Positions 15,537 through 23,858 of a stretch of DNA of 47,534 bases are shown here, piece by piece (positions within the stretch are counted from its first letter, which is position 1; every line of letters starts with the position of its first letter). A program made the position numbers and the translations under genes. The notes beneath the pieces were generated by a model. It was given only the letters and a program-made list of their open reading frames with translations, was not told the DNA's origin and made no database searches. Source of the DNA: Fusobacteriota bacterium (lineage in GTDB: Bacteria > Fusobacteriota > Fusobacteriia > JAPLKR01); the NCBI GenBank assembly GCA_026387965.1, contig JAPLKR010000025.1, forward strand, positions 1-47,534, in the 5' to 3' direction.

Positions 15537-16580
15537 CTACTCACTCCATTTTCGAAGAATTGCACGCACAGGGCTGCCATCACCATCTTCAATTTTTAGA
15601 GGAAGTGCAATCAACTCATAAACACCTTCTGAAACATTTTCTAAATCAAGGCCTTCTAATGCTCTCATATCGTATTTTGCAATTGCATGGTGTGCACTAA
15701 ATCCAGTCTTTTCATTGTCAACACTTGGTGTATCAACACCTATCAAAACAACATCTTTAAAATAGAGATATTCAATTGCTTCACGTGAAAGAGCGACAAA
15801 GCTATTTTCAAATTTTTCTTTATTGAGTGCACTATTGGTTTTAAGTAAAATTCTTGGTGCATGAACATAGTATTGCTTTAATATCTCAACTGAAATAATA
15901 CCATTCTTTAAGGATTCATCACTAATGTCTAAAACTTGCGCTTTACCAATATAAAAATTCAAACTATCATTTTCAAAGCTATTTTTACACTTCATAAAAT
16001 GCGAACGCGAATCTACATGTGCCCCTAAATGCAGTGCCGTCTCAACACTAGAAAGATTTAACATGTCACCCTTTTCCATACTACTTGAAACAATTCTTTT
16101 AAAAGGTACATCTGTTGGGTATACTGCCGTTCTTTCACTGATGGTCGGTGTTATGTCAAACAGAATTTCCTGTTTACTATTTTGTAAAAAATCATGTGCA
16201 TCTCTCAAAATATTCATAGCGCTCATATATGTTAAAAGCGAAATAGCTTCTTTATATGAAACCCATTTTATTTCAAGAACCTCCTCAACTTGAACTTTAA
16301 TGTCATCGCTTAAAGCTTTTGCAAGAAAAAAAGTAACAGTTTTATTTGAATTTGCTTTAGGGGAATACTGTACTCTACGACTAAAGTCAGGCATTAAATC
16401 AACTTTCAATCCAGTTTCTTCATAAATTTCCCTTTTGGCCGCAGTAATATTTGATTCTCCTTCCTCTAAATGTCCTTTTGGAAAATCCCAATGCCCACCA
16501 TTTTTATGTATTATGACTAAATATACAATAATAGTTTTTAAACGATATACTACTGCTCCTGCAGAATACTCTATTTTCAT
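15537..16580 (-). CDS. NUDIX hydrolase fused to kynurenine formamidase-like cyclase
   Basis: This 347-residue protein has two domains. Residues 1 to about 138 are a NUDIX hydrolase close to Ap4A hydrolases: P-K-G-H-L-E-E-G-E then K-R-E-I-Y-E-E-T-G-L fit the box G-x5-E-x7-R-E-U-x-E-E-x-G-U. Residues about 142-347 are a KynB-type cyclase/arylformamidase. H-L-G-A-H-V-D-S-R-S-H-F supplies the metal-binding His/Asp set (family H-x-G-T-H-x-D-x-P-x-H), followed by G-V-D-T-P-S-V-D, A-H-H, Y-E-L-I-A-L-P-L-K and S-P-V-R-A. Start is ATG 16580 with AGGGGAATTG before it; an upstream TTG is unlikely. It lies 8 bases after hsp20. No other kynurenine-pathway gene is nearby, so the amide substrate is uncertain. 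Confidence 0.85.
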   Translation of the reverse strand: MKIEYSAGAVVYRLKTIIVYLVIIHKNGGHWDFPKGHLEEGESNITAAKREIYEETGLKVDLMPDFSRRVQYSPKANSNKTVTFFLAKALSDDIKVQVEEVLEIKWVSYKEAISLLTYMSAMNILRDAHDFLQNSKQEILFDITPTISERTAVYPTDVPFKRIVSSSMEKGDMLNLSSVETALHLGAHVDSRSHFMKCKNSFENDSLNFYIGKAQVLDISDESLKNGIISVEILKQYYVHAPRILLKTNSALNKEKFENSFVALSREAIEYLYFKDVVLIGVDTPSVDNEKTGFSAHHAIAKYDMRALEGLDLENVSEGVYELIALPLKIEDGDGSPVRAILRKWSE

Positions 16581-16588
16581 CAATTCCC

Positions 16589-17065
16589 CTATTTAATTTC
16601 AATTTCTATTACTGGCTCAACTACTACCTCTTTCTTATTTATGGTTACAGTTAAAAGTCCATTTTTATACTCCGCACCAACACTTTTTTCATCTCCTAAA
16701 AGTGGCATCGGAATAACTTTGAAAAACTTACCATAATCTCTTTCTTCAAAATAAATTTCTTGAATCGTATTTTGAGCTTTTTTCTCGCCTCTAATCGTGA
16801 TGCTCTCTTTTCCTAGTGTTAATGCAATATCTTCTTTTTCAACACCAGAAAGCTCAATTTCAATAACAAATCCTTTTTCAGTTTCATACATATCCATTGC
16901 AGGTTCAAAACCCGTTTCTACTCCAGAACACGCCTTCTTTGAAATGGAATTTTGAATTTTTTGAGAAACAGCATTTACTTTTTCCTCTAACTGTCCTCTA
17001 ACTTCTTCAATATGTCCCTTAACACCTTCTAAATGCTCTTTTAAATGTGATGTAATATTTTTCAC
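16589..17065 (-). CDS. Small heat-shock protein, Hsp20 family
   Basis: This 158-residue protein has an alpha-crystallin domain at about residues 52-145: P-A-M-D-M-Y-E-T-E at the start, E-L-S-G-V-E-K-E-D-I in the middle, and G-L-L-T-V-T-I near the end (the usual A-x-x-x-N-G-V-L signature appears as A-E-Y-K-N-G-L-L). The first 45 residues form a charged amphipathic helix with near-heptad repeats (H-L-E-G-V-K-G-H-I-E-E-V-R-G-Q-L-E-E). A C-terminal I-E-I-E-I tail supplies the I-x-I anchor. It acts as an ATP-independent holdase. Start is GTG 17065 after AGGAGG. It lies in operon after uppP and before the NUDIX-KynB fusion. Confidence 0.9.
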   Translation of the reverse strand: MKNITSHLKEHLEGVKGHIEEVRGQLEEKVNAVSQKIQNSISKKACSGVETGFEPAMDMYETEKGFVIEIELSGVEKEDIALTLGKESITIRGEKKAQNTIQEIYFEERDYGKFFKVIPMPLLGDEKSVGAEYKNGLLTVTINKKEVVVEPVIEIEIK

Positions 17066-17084
17066 GTTTCCTCCTACTAAAATT

Positions 17085-17900
17085 TTATATTATATGCAAA
17101 CCAAACAAGACTAAAATCACGATCCCAAGTCCAATTCGGTAATACCCAAATCCTTTAAAACTGTTGTTTTTAATAAAACCCATAAATGCTGATATAACAA
17201 TAAGAGCAACCACAAATGAAACAATAAACCCAATAGCTAAAAGTCCTAATTCAGGATGTGAGAATTTAGCCCCATGTTTCAAAACCGTATACCCCGAAGC
17301 TAAAATCATCGTTGGAATAGCTAGAAAAAAAGAAAATTCTGCAGCCACTTCACGACTTCCTCCTAAAAGCATCCCCCCGATAATTGTACTTGCGGATCGT
17401 GAAGTCCCAGGAATCATCGCAAAACACTGTATCCAACCAATAGCAAAAGCTTTTCCAAGTGATAAATCTCTTAATTTTACAATTTTAACTTCTCGCTTCT
17501 TTCCTTCAAGTACGATTAATACAACTCCCCCAATAATCAGCATAATGGCTACAACAATCGAGTTAAAAAGATAGTGTTCAATTATATTGCCAAAAAGTAG
17601 TCCTAAAATTATGGCTGGAATAACAGCTACAATTATTTTAGACCAAAGTGAGATAAATGTTCCCTCTTTTTCATTTATAATAGGGTTTTTTCTAGGAATG
17701 AGTTTTTTCCAAAAATACACAATTACTGAAAGAATCGCCCCCAATTGAATCACAACATCAAATGACTCTGTAAAATTCGTTCCAAAATGTACCCAATGGT
17801 TCACAATAATCAAATGCCCTGTTGATGATATGGGCAAAAATTCTGTTACCCCCTCAACTATTCCAAGAATTACTGCGTAAATGATATGTATAATTACCAT
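17085..17900 (-). CDS. uppP: Undecaprenyl-diphosphatase (BacA type)
   Basis: This 271-residue inner-membrane enzyme recycles undecaprenyl diphosphate to the monophosphate carrier for peptidoglycan and other envelope glycans. The two family signatures are visible: E-G-V-T-E-F-L-P-I-S-S-T-G-H-L at residues about 17-31 and I-P-G-T-S-R-S-A-S-T-I near residue 165. About eight transmembrane helices are predicted. ATG 17900 follows GGGAG. It is first in a three-gene minus-strand operon with hsp20 (20-base gap) and the NUDIX-KynB gene. A sigma70-like promoter lies upstream, back to back with that of the HAD gene. Confidence 0.95.
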   Translation of the reverse strand: MVIIHIIYAVILGIVEGVTEFLPISSTGHLIIVNHWVHFGTNFTESFDVVIQLGAILSVIVYFWKKLIPRKNPIINEKEGTFISLWSKIIVAVIPAIILGLLFGNIIEHYLFNSIVVAIMLIIGGVVLIVLEGKKREVKIVKLRDLSLGKAFAIGWIQCFAMIPGTSRSASTIIGGMLLGGSREVAAEFSFFLAIPTMILASGYTVLKHGAKFSHPELGLLAIGFIVSFVVALIVISAFMGFIKNNSFKGFGYYRIGLGIVILVLFGLHII

Positions 17901-17938
17901 ATTCTATCTCCCAAAAAATATTCTTTTACCTATTATTT

Positions 17939-17967
17939 ATTATAGGACATTTCAAGAAAAAAGTAAA
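17939..17967 (-). promoter_or_regulatory. Candidate promoter for uppP
   Basis: On the minus strand TTTACT (17967-17962) and TATAAT (17944-17939) are 17 bp apart. The -10 is perfect and the -35 weak. Transcription would start about 30 bases before ATG 17900. Confidence 0.55.
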
Positions 17968-17971
17968 CTGT

Positions 17972-18000
17972 TTGAAATTATTTGAAAAATATTCTATAAT
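17972..18000 (+). promoter_or_regulatory. Promoter for the HAD phosphatase gene
   Basis: TTGAAA (17972-17977) and TATAAT (17995-18000) are separated by 17 bp. The start of transcription would lie near 18007, about 20 nt before ATG 18029. It is divergent from and nearly abuts the uppP promoter. Confidence 0.7.
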
Positions 18001-18028
18001 ATAATAAATGAAAATTTTAGGAGCGCAA

Positions 18029-18832
18029 ATGAATTCATATTCTGTACATATTTTTGACTTAGATGGTGTAATCTATCTTGGAAATACCGCTATTCCTCAT
18101 GCAATTGAGTACCTGAACCATCTCTCAATAAAAGGCGATAAAGTCTATTTTTTTACCAACAATTCTTCCAAAACACGACTTTCTGTGGCCGAAAAAATTT
18201 CAAAACTCGGATATACCACAAATGAAGAACAAATTATTAGCAGCTCATCCATTGCGAATGAGTATTTTGCAACTAAAAACTATAAAAGTGCATTTTTATT
18301 TGGAGAGCTTGGCGCACGCAATGCTCTTTTTGACAATGGAATTCAAATCATTAACGACTCAATACCACTCGAAACCATTTTAGATAATGATTCTATAAAA
18401 TGTGACATTGTGCTGGCTGGAATTTTTCGAACTGCAACTTACTCGCATGTTGCCGCCGCATCTCTCCTTTTACAGCGCGGCGCAAAATTCATTGTAACAA
18501 ATACTGACCCTTCTATTCCAATCGAACGTGGACTATTCCCAGGGGCTGGTGCTATGATTAAAGCTATTGAAACGGCGTCTGGTATTGTCCCTGAAATCAT
18601 ATTTGGAAAGCCTAGTCCTATCGGAATTTTGAGCCTCATTAGTAATTTAAATCTTCCAGAAACGAATTTCATTATGTATGGAGACAGAATGGATACTGAT
18701 ATCCTATGTGGGTATAATGCAAACATTAGTACCGCGCTGATGCTCACTGGCGCTATGACACGCGAAGATGCTAATTCTTATCCCTTTAAACCAACATATA
18801 TCTACAATAATTTTTTAGAGTGTATGCAATAA
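18029..18832 (+). CDS. HAD-superfamily phosphatase, subfamily IIA (NagD-like)
   Basis: This 267-residue protein starts at ATG 18029, 6 nt after AGGAG; an ATG at 18008 overlaps the expected transcription start. Motif I is F-D-L-D-G-V-I-Y-L-G, motif II is F-F-T-N-N-S-S-K, motif III includes the Lys in F-G-K-P-S-P, and motif IV is Y-G-D-R-M-D-T-D. The class IIA cap lies between motifs II and III. Family members dephosphorylate sugar phosphates, nucleotides, phosphoglycolate or 4-nitrophenyl phosphate; the true substrate is unknown. It is monocistronic. Confidence 0.9.
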   Translation: MNSYSVHIFDLDGVIYLGNTAIPHAIEYLNHLSIKGDKVYFFTNNSSKTRLSVAEKISKLGYTTNEEQIISSSSIANEYFATKNYKSAFLFGELGARNALFDNGIQIINDSIPLETILDNDSIKCDIVLAGIFRTATYSHVAAASLLLQRGAKFIVTNTDPSIPIERGLFPGAGAMIKAIETASGIVPEIIFGKPSPIGILSLISNLNLPETNFIMYGDRMDTDILCGYNANISTALMLTGAMTREDANSYPFKPTYIYNNFLECMQ

Positions 18833-18850
18833 TTTAGATTTCACGAAAAT

Positions 18851-18912
18851 ACCTTCTGTGTTGAAGTTTCAGTGCATGAAATTGCTTGTAACCTCATCAA
18901 GAAGGTTTTTTT
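18851..18912 (+). terminator. Probable terminator of the HAD gene, long hairpin
   Basis: ACCTTCT (18851-18857) pairs with AGAAGGT (18900-18906) and a T-run follows to 18912. An inner hairpin TTTCA/TGAAA (18867-18871 and 18877-18881) lies in the loop. A shorter alternative stem, AACCT with AGGTT, uses the same 3' arm. The convergent lipoprotein gene ends at 18911. Confidence 0.5.
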
Positions 18913-20071
18913 ATCTAGTCACTTGATTGATTATTGGCAAAATAATTTGAGATGTATTATACCCGACTGTGGCATTTTCACTACCCTCTGCTTGCTCAAA
19001 CCCTATCAAGAAGGCTGAAGTATTCACTACATTATTTTGAGACACATACACTGTAAGTGACGTAGAACGAAATGCCACTGCAGATGAATTTCCACCATCT
19101 ATTCCTATAATTCCTTTTCCTCCGGTATCATCTGGTGTCTTATTTCCTAAGCTATTACCTTTAAGAGTCACAGTCCCTAATATATCTGCAAAATTAGAAG
19201 CTCCAGCATAAAAAATTATAAAATTATTACTGAGTGGCACTGAGGGACCCATCACTGTATTATTTTCAAATATTAGATTAAACTGCCCTGTTGCTCCGCT
19301 CCAATTATCTTGATTATAAAATTGAAAATATGGACCCGTTATAACACTATTTCCGGTTATAGTTAAGGTTCCAGTATATTTTTCAGTCGTATTATACCCA
19401 GAATTTGTTGAAGTTAAATATATAAACCTTGGGTGAATTCCATTTATACTGCTGTTTATTAAACTATTACCACTAATATTACAGTTTCCAGATACAGCAT
19501 ATATACCCATAGGGTAAAACTTTTGATTTGATAAAGTTGAGGTATATTCAAACGTATTTTTCGAGATATTCCAACTCCCCGCACGCATTACAATTCCAAA
19601 TTCTACAATACCTATAGTGCAATTATTGATATTTATATTCGTCAACAAGTCCCCCGAATTATTTGGATTGGAAACTACTATTGCTGATTCTACTGATGTA
19701 TTTGTCGATTTCCGATTCAAAATTGTTAGTTTAGAAAGTTGTACATTGCTCATTATAATATTAAATATTTGAATGGGATCACTTGCTGTCCCGGCCGTTT
19801 CAAATATAACACCATTTTGCGTCTCTCCAACGATATTTACTGGTTTTGAAACCACAATAGTAGAATTTACAGTATATGTCCCATTATATACTAAAATATT
19901 TGAACCACTTACCACTTGAGAGCTCGCTAGCGCTTCTTGAAGTGTTGCAAAATCACCCCCGCTACCAACGGTCCAATATTTAATTGATTGTTGAGTATTT
20001 GCTGACTTCATACATCCAAAAAGTCCGATAATAATTACAATAACCACTGTAGTAATAATAATTTTTTTCAT
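18911..20071 (-). CDS. Lipoprotein with parallel beta-helix (pectate-lyase-like) repeats
   Basis: This 386-residue protein starts at ATG 20071 with AAAGGGG upstream. It has a lipoprotein signal peptide ending in the lipobox L-F-G-C, so C20 should be lipidated. After a short linker, G-S-G-G-D-F-A-T-L-Q-E-A-L and V-Y-N-G-T-Y-T-V mark the start of a right-handed beta-helix domain. N-I-x-G-x and I-x-x-N-x repeats rich in Asn, Ser and Thr run through most of the chain. Such proteins are surface-exposed adhesins or polysaccharide-binding or degrading proteins. No catalytic residues can be assigned. It appears to be monocistronic. Confidence 0.75.
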   Translation of the reverse strand: MKKIIITTVVIVIIIGLFGCMKSANTQQSIKYWTVGSGGDFATLQEALASSQVVSGSNILVYNGTYTVNSTIVVSKPVNIVGETQNGVIFETAGTASDPIQIFNIIMSNVQLSKLTILNRKSTNTSVESAIVVSNPNNSGDLLTNININNCTIGIVEFGIVMRAGSWNISKNTFEYTSTLSNQKFYPMGIYAVSGNCNISGNSLINSSINGIHPRFIYLTSTNSGYNTTEKYTGTLTITGNSVITGPYFQFYNQDNWSGATGQFNLIFENNTVMGPSVPLSNNFIIFYAGASNFADILGTVTLKGNSLGNKTPDDTGGKGIIGIDGGNSSAVAFRSTSLTVYVSQNNVVNTSAFLIGFEQAEGSENATVGYNTSQIILPIINQVTR

Positions 20072-20196
20072 TTCATTCCCCTTTTTCTGTATTTTGGTAT
20101 GCTGAAACACACAAGTCAAGTCAAATAAAGTAAAATGGCCTATGCATTTATACCTTGAACGGGATTTTTCACAATAATTATTTCAATTTTTATTAT

Positions 20197-20754
20197 TTAA
20201 CTTTTTGAAAAAATATAGCCCATTTGAATAAAGGATAAACCTAAAATAAATGGCCCTGCAATTGATAAAACCACCGAAGCAAAGGTTACACCAGAAAAAA
20301 AGAGTATTACCCCATATAGTGCAAATAGCTTTCTATACGAATTCCCCACTTTTGATTTAGCAAATTTAACCATTTTAACACCTAAAATCACTAGAACAAC
20401 ACCAAAATATATCGAGACACATACAAGTATCATTGCCACTGTTAACATGCCTAAATCATACCTATACAGTGAACGTATTATTAAAATCATTACAACCGTT
20501 GCCACATAGCCAACCACCATTAATGTTATCCAAAAAGTCATATCTACTTGATAATTTTTCTTAATACTCTTATTAAACCTAAACATGAAGAAAATAAAAA
20601 GCCCTAATATCACAACATCTACCATTCCTGTGATTATAGTATATACAATTGGCGCAAAAATCATGTAATTGCTCATGAACAATAATGCTGTTGGATAAGC
20701 AATCATAATAATCCCAAATATATAATTTGTTACAGAATATTTTAGCAAATCCAT
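20197..20754 (-). CDS. Integral membrane protein of unknown function
   Basis: This 185-residue protein has about six transmembrane helices covering nearly the whole chain, with a short basic loop near residue 63 (N-K-S-I-K-K-N) and another near residue 130. TTAGGAG precedes ATG 20754. It follows the geranylgeranyl-reductase-family gene by 8 bases and is probably co-transcribed with it and the PHP gene. No family was recognised; a membrane lipid role is possible from context only. Confidence 0.6.
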   Translation of the reverse strand: MDLLKYSVTNYIFGIIMIAYPTALLFMSNYMIFAPIVYTIITGMVDVVILGLFIFFMFRFNKSIKKNYQVDMTFWITLMVVGYVATVVMILIIRSLYRYDLGMLTVAMILVCVSIYFGVVLVILGVKMVKFAKSKVGNSYRKLFALYGVILFFSGVTFASVVLSIAGPFILGLSFIQMGYIFSKS

Positions 20755-20762
20755 AATAACTC

Positions 20763-21776
20763 CTAACTTCCAATATATTTTTGAAATTTTTTGGTTTTGA
20801 GTAGTGCGAAAAAAATATGAAGGTAAAAATTAGCCCATTTCCCTTTTCTTTTAAGACTTGCAAGCCCTTTTTCTTGCCTTTTTTTAAATTCTAAGATCTT
20901 TTCAATTTCGTTTTTTTTTGAAACCCCCTCTATAATTTCACGTCCTACGATACTACCACTTTCAAGTGCGTAACCAATGCCTTCTCCCGTAGTAAGCGAG
21001 GTGAATCCTGCAGCATCACCTATCAAATAGATTTGTTTAAACTTGTAACCCAGATATTCACAATTGATTGGTGCTCCATAGAGCTTCAAGGAAGAAATAT
21101 CTATATGGGAATAATTTTTTTTCATATATTCATGTAATTGAGCTCTCGCTTTTTCATGAGATAAATATTCCAGTTCATAATATATTCCTACAGTAACTTT
21201 ATTAATTTGAGGAAATTCCCAAATATAACCAACACCATAATTTTTACAATCAAAATTCCATATAAGTTCACTTCTTTTTTCTTCAATTTCATAATATTGA
21301 CCATAACTCATGAGACTCTTTAGTTTTAAATACCTTCTAACTCTTGAATTACTTCCATCAGCTCCAACGAGTATGTCATAGTTGTATACACCTTTTGTTG
21401 TTTCGATATTTCTATCTGAAATTTCAATAACTTTTTCACCTTTTATAAAGGTGAAATTTTCACTTTGCTCAAGTTCTTTTTTTTGAAATTCTCCTAAATC
21501 TTTTCTGTTCATAATATAAATTGGACTCGAAAGAACCAGTTTTCTTCTAATTTTTCCAATTTTCACAACTTGTTTTTGAAATGCTAGTGCTCTACTGCTT
21601 TTTGAAAGGTCTACAACGCTGTTTTGCCCTGTAACCCCTCCAGCACAAATTTTTGGGCCAATAATTTCATTTTTTTCAATAATGAGAACTTTTTTATGAC
21701 TATTTTTTAGCTCTTTTGCGCAAGCAAGCCCCGCTGGTCCTGCCCCCAAAATAATAACATCAAAATGCGTTTCCAT
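20763..21776 (-). CDS. Geranylgeranyl reductase family FAD-dependent oxidoreductase
   Basis: This 337-residue flavoprotein has the N-terminal dinucleotide motif I-L-G-A-G-P-A-G-L-A-C-A at residues 9-20, the conserved C-A-G-G-V-T-G segment, the middle motif V-G-A-D-G-S-N-S-R-V-R-R, and the second FAD contact L-I-G-D-A-A-G-F-T-S-L-T-T-G-E-G-I. Members reduce isoprenoid chains or similar hydrophobic substrates; in bacteria the substrate (quinone, polyprenyl or carotenoid) is often unknown. It lies between the PHP-domain gene and a small membrane protein gene. ATG 21776 follows AGGAG. Confidence 0.85.
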   Translation of the reverse strand: METHFDVIILGAGPAGLACAKELKNSHKKVLIIEKNEIIGPKICAGGVTGQNSVVDLSKSSRALAFQKQVVKIGKIRRKLVLSSPIYIMNRKDLGEFQKKELEQSENFTFIKGEKVIEISDRNIETTKGVYNYDILVGADGSNSRVRRYLKLKSLMSYGQYYEIEEKRSELIWNFDCKNYGVGYIWEFPQINKVTVGIYYELEYLSHEKARAQLHEYMKKNYSHIDISSLKLYGAPINCEYLGYKFKQIYLIGDAAGFTSLTTGEGIGYALESGSIVGREIIEGVSKKNEIEKILEFKKRQEKGLASLKRKGKWANFYLHIFFALLKTKKFQKYIGS

Positions 21777-21783
21777 ATTTCTC

Positions 21784-22677
21784 CTATTTTATCTTAAATC
21801 TATAGGGCTGCTTCATTAAATATTCCTTAAAAACTGTAATAGATGATCGAATTACCCCTCTGTGCGGTCGCTTCTCAAGATGCCCATGATAATTCATATG
21901 AATTTTTCCATCCTTTGAAGTAATAATCGTATTAAATATATCTTGTAGTGTACTTGACGGCGAAGTAACTTCTAAGTAATTTCCTAGCTCACTAAAATGG
22001 TGTGCATCACTTCCCACCGCGATAAATTTTAAGTTGTGAATGTGATAGTCATATTCGGGAACCACCATACTTTTTTGCAACTTAAAACGATGTTTTTTTG
22101 ACACTTTTCTTGAAATTATTTGGGCATTATCAAGTTGATGTAAAAATTTAATAACATGTTGCATCCCACCAACGCTCACAATTTCAAGAGACCCAAGCCG
22201 CTTCACATAATATTGAAATTTTTCATACCCAAGGTTCTTAATAATGCCTGTCTTACTTGGAACATATGGATGCGTGACAAATCCATATATATCTTCATGC
22301 GTTTCGATGAAGGCAATCGCCTCTTCATACGTCAAATTATAGGGGGTTAATTCAGGATAGTCATAGATTGAATCACTCCTAGAAAACATAATCAGATCAA
22401 CACCCTCTGAAGTGAGATACTCAAGTCCTGGAAAACAATACATCTCTTCTGGTTGAGTGCTTTTCATTATTTCATACGCACGTTTAGGATTTTTATATAC
22501 ATGCTCTGTAACAAGGAGTGTATTAACCCCTACTTCCCTAAAAGTTTCCCACCATTTATGTGCCATTTCTATAGCTTTTGTCTCATCTGTTTTTAAATTA
22601 GGATGAAAATGGTAGTCTACTCTCAACTCCATTAATTCTCTAAATTTCATTTCCATTACTGCCACACTTTCTGACAT
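21784..22677 (-). CDS. PHP-domain phosphoesterase-like protein
   Basis: This 297-residue protein has a PHP metal-dependent hydrolase pattern: D-Y-H-F-H-P-N at about residues 21-27, T-E-H-V near residue 57, an E-T-H-E-D then V-T-H-P-Y segment, and G-S-D-A-H-H near residue 218. These His/Asp residues would bind a trinuclear metal site. The substrate is unknown. The start is ambiguous: ATG 22677 lacks a Shine-Dalgarno and sits 8 bases after an extended -10 box, suggesting a leaderless mRNA, while later ATGs (codons 8 and 10) also lack one. It heads a three-gene operon. Confidence 0.75.
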   Translation of the reverse strand: MSESVAVMEMKFRELMELRVDYHFHPNLKTDETKAIEMAHKWWETFREVGVNTLLVTEHVYKNPKRAYEIMKSTQPEEMYCFPGLEYLTSEGVDLIMFSRSDSIYDYPELTPYNLTYEEAIAFIETHEDIYGFVTHPYVPSKTGIIKNLGYEKFQYYVKRLGSLEIVSVGGMQHVIKFLHQLDNAQIISRKVSKKHRFKLQKSMVVPEYDYHIHNLKFIAVGSDAHHFSELGNYLEVTSPSSTLQDIFNTIITSKDGKIHMNYHGHLEKRPHRGVIRSSITVFKEYLMKQPYRFKIK

Positions 22678-22685
22678 TTATTTAT

Positions 22686-22694
22686 ATTATAGCA
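22686..22694 (-). promoter_or_regulatory. Extended -10 promoter giving a probable leaderless mRNA
   Basis: TG-C-TATAAT on the minus strand (22694-22686) lies only 8 bases before the PHP-gene ATG. Transcription would begin within about 3 bases of the start codon. Confidence 0.55.
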
Positions 22695-22804
22695 AACCAC
22701 ACTGAAATTGTGGAGAAAATTCTATATTTTAATAAATAATTTTTATTATCCCAATTTCAATTTTTTTGATATAATAGTGTTATAATATATTTTTAGGAGG
22801 TACT

Positions 22805-23194
22805 ATGCGATTTGCACATGTTATGATTAGAGTTAACAATTTAGATGAAAGTATTGAGTTTTATTCCACTGTTCTAGGAATGAAACTTCAAGATGTTGTG
22901 GTCAATGATGAGTATCAATACACCATCGCATTTTTAGGATATGGTGATGATCGACACAAAGAAACATGCCTTGAACTAACTTACAACTGGGGAAAGTCGA
23001 GCTATGAAATAGGGACGGCATTTGGCCATCTTGCCATTGCTGTAGTGGATGTTTACAAAGCTTGTGAAGAGGTCTCTGCAAAAGGAGGAAGTGTCACACG
23101 CCCTGCTGGTCCTTTAAAAGGAAAGCCTGATTCTATTATTGCCTTTATTAAAGACCCAAATGGATATCAAATTGAGCTTGTTACACAAAAATAG
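22805..23194 (+). CDS. gloA: Lactoylglutathione lyase (glyoxalase I-like, VOC superfamily)
   Basis: This 129-residue protein has the GloA order: H5 in R-F-A-H-V-M-I-R-V, the N-L-D-x-S-I-E-F-Y repeat start, L-E-L-T-Y-N-W-G with the metal Glu, G-H-L-A-I with the second His, and I-E-L-V near the C-terminus with the last metal Glu. It detoxifies methylglyoxal as its thiol hemithioacetal. AGGAGG precedes the start. The stop TAG is followed at once by the ccdA ATG, so the two are co-transcribed. Confidence 0.92.
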   Translation: MRFAHVMIRVNNLDESIEFYSTVLGMKLQDVVVNDEYQYTIAFLGYGDDRHKETCLELTYNWGKSSYEIGTAFGHLAIAVVDVYKACEEVSAKGGSVTRPAGPLKGKPDSIIAFIKDPNGYQIELVTQK

Positions 23195-23845
23195 ATGTTT
23201 AATATTACCTATTTATCTGCTTTCATCGCAGGTATTTTAAGTTTTATTTCTCCTTGTATCCTACCTTTACTACCAATGTATCTTGCTTTTTTTGCACGCT
23301 ATGAAAAGAAAAACAAGTTCACGTTAATTTTAAATATCATCGCTTTTATCTTAGGTTTTGGAACTATCTTTATCCTAATGGGCCTTACTTCTGCAATGCT
23401 GATTAACCAATTTATATCATTTAAACTATATATTCGAATCATTGGATCCCTTATTATGATGGTCATGGGTCTATATATTTTGGGCGTATTGAAAATCCGC
23501 ATTCTTTCTAAGGAAAAACGCTTTCATCCTATATTTAAAAAATCCACTTGGCTGGTTTATCTTATTGTAGGAATGACCTTTGCTGCAGGATGGACTCCCT
23601 GTATCGGTCCCATTCTTGCCTCTATTCTCTTTATGGCGGGTATGCAAGGTGATATCTTTCATAGTTTAATGCTTCTGATATTTTACACTCTTGGGCTTGC
23701 CATTCCTTTTATACTGATTGGGATTTTTGAGCAGTGGATGATGAATTTCTTAAAACGCTCACGCATTATACTTTTTTTTATTTATAAACTTGCCGGAATT
23801 GTTTTAATTATTATGGCATTTATTTTACTTCTCAAAGGTTATTAA
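23195..23845 (+). CDS. ccdA: CcdA-like thiol:disulfide transmembrane electron carrier
   Basis: This 216-residue membrane protein has six predicted helices. The two redox cysteines lie in F-I-S-P-C-I-L-P-L-L-P near residue 22 and G-W-T-P-C-I-G-P near residue 134, each next to Pro as in CcdA/DsbD. It passes electrons from cytoplasmic thioredoxin to periplasmic partners. The likely partner is the thioredoxin-like protein encoded 13 bases downstream. There is no Shine-Dalgarno: the ATG directly follows the gloA stop, so translation is probably coupled. Confidence 0.88.
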   Translation: MFNITYLSAFIAGILSFISPCILPLLPMYLAFFARYEKKNKFTLILNIIAFILGFGTIFILMGLTSAMLINQFISFKLYIRIIGSLIMMVMGLYILGVLKIRILSKEKRFHPIFKKSTWLVYLIVGMTFAAGWTPCIGPILASILFMAGMQGDIFHSLMLLIFYTLGLAIPFILIGIFEQWMMNFLKRSRIILFFIYKLAGIVLIIMAFILLLKGY

Positions 23846-23858
23846 TCAGGAGGTATCT

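Noticed and set aside
17164-17574. A 136-codon plus-strand frame inside uppP
   Set aside because: It is antisense to uppP, whose motifs and start are certain, and has no family resemblance or ribosome-binding site.
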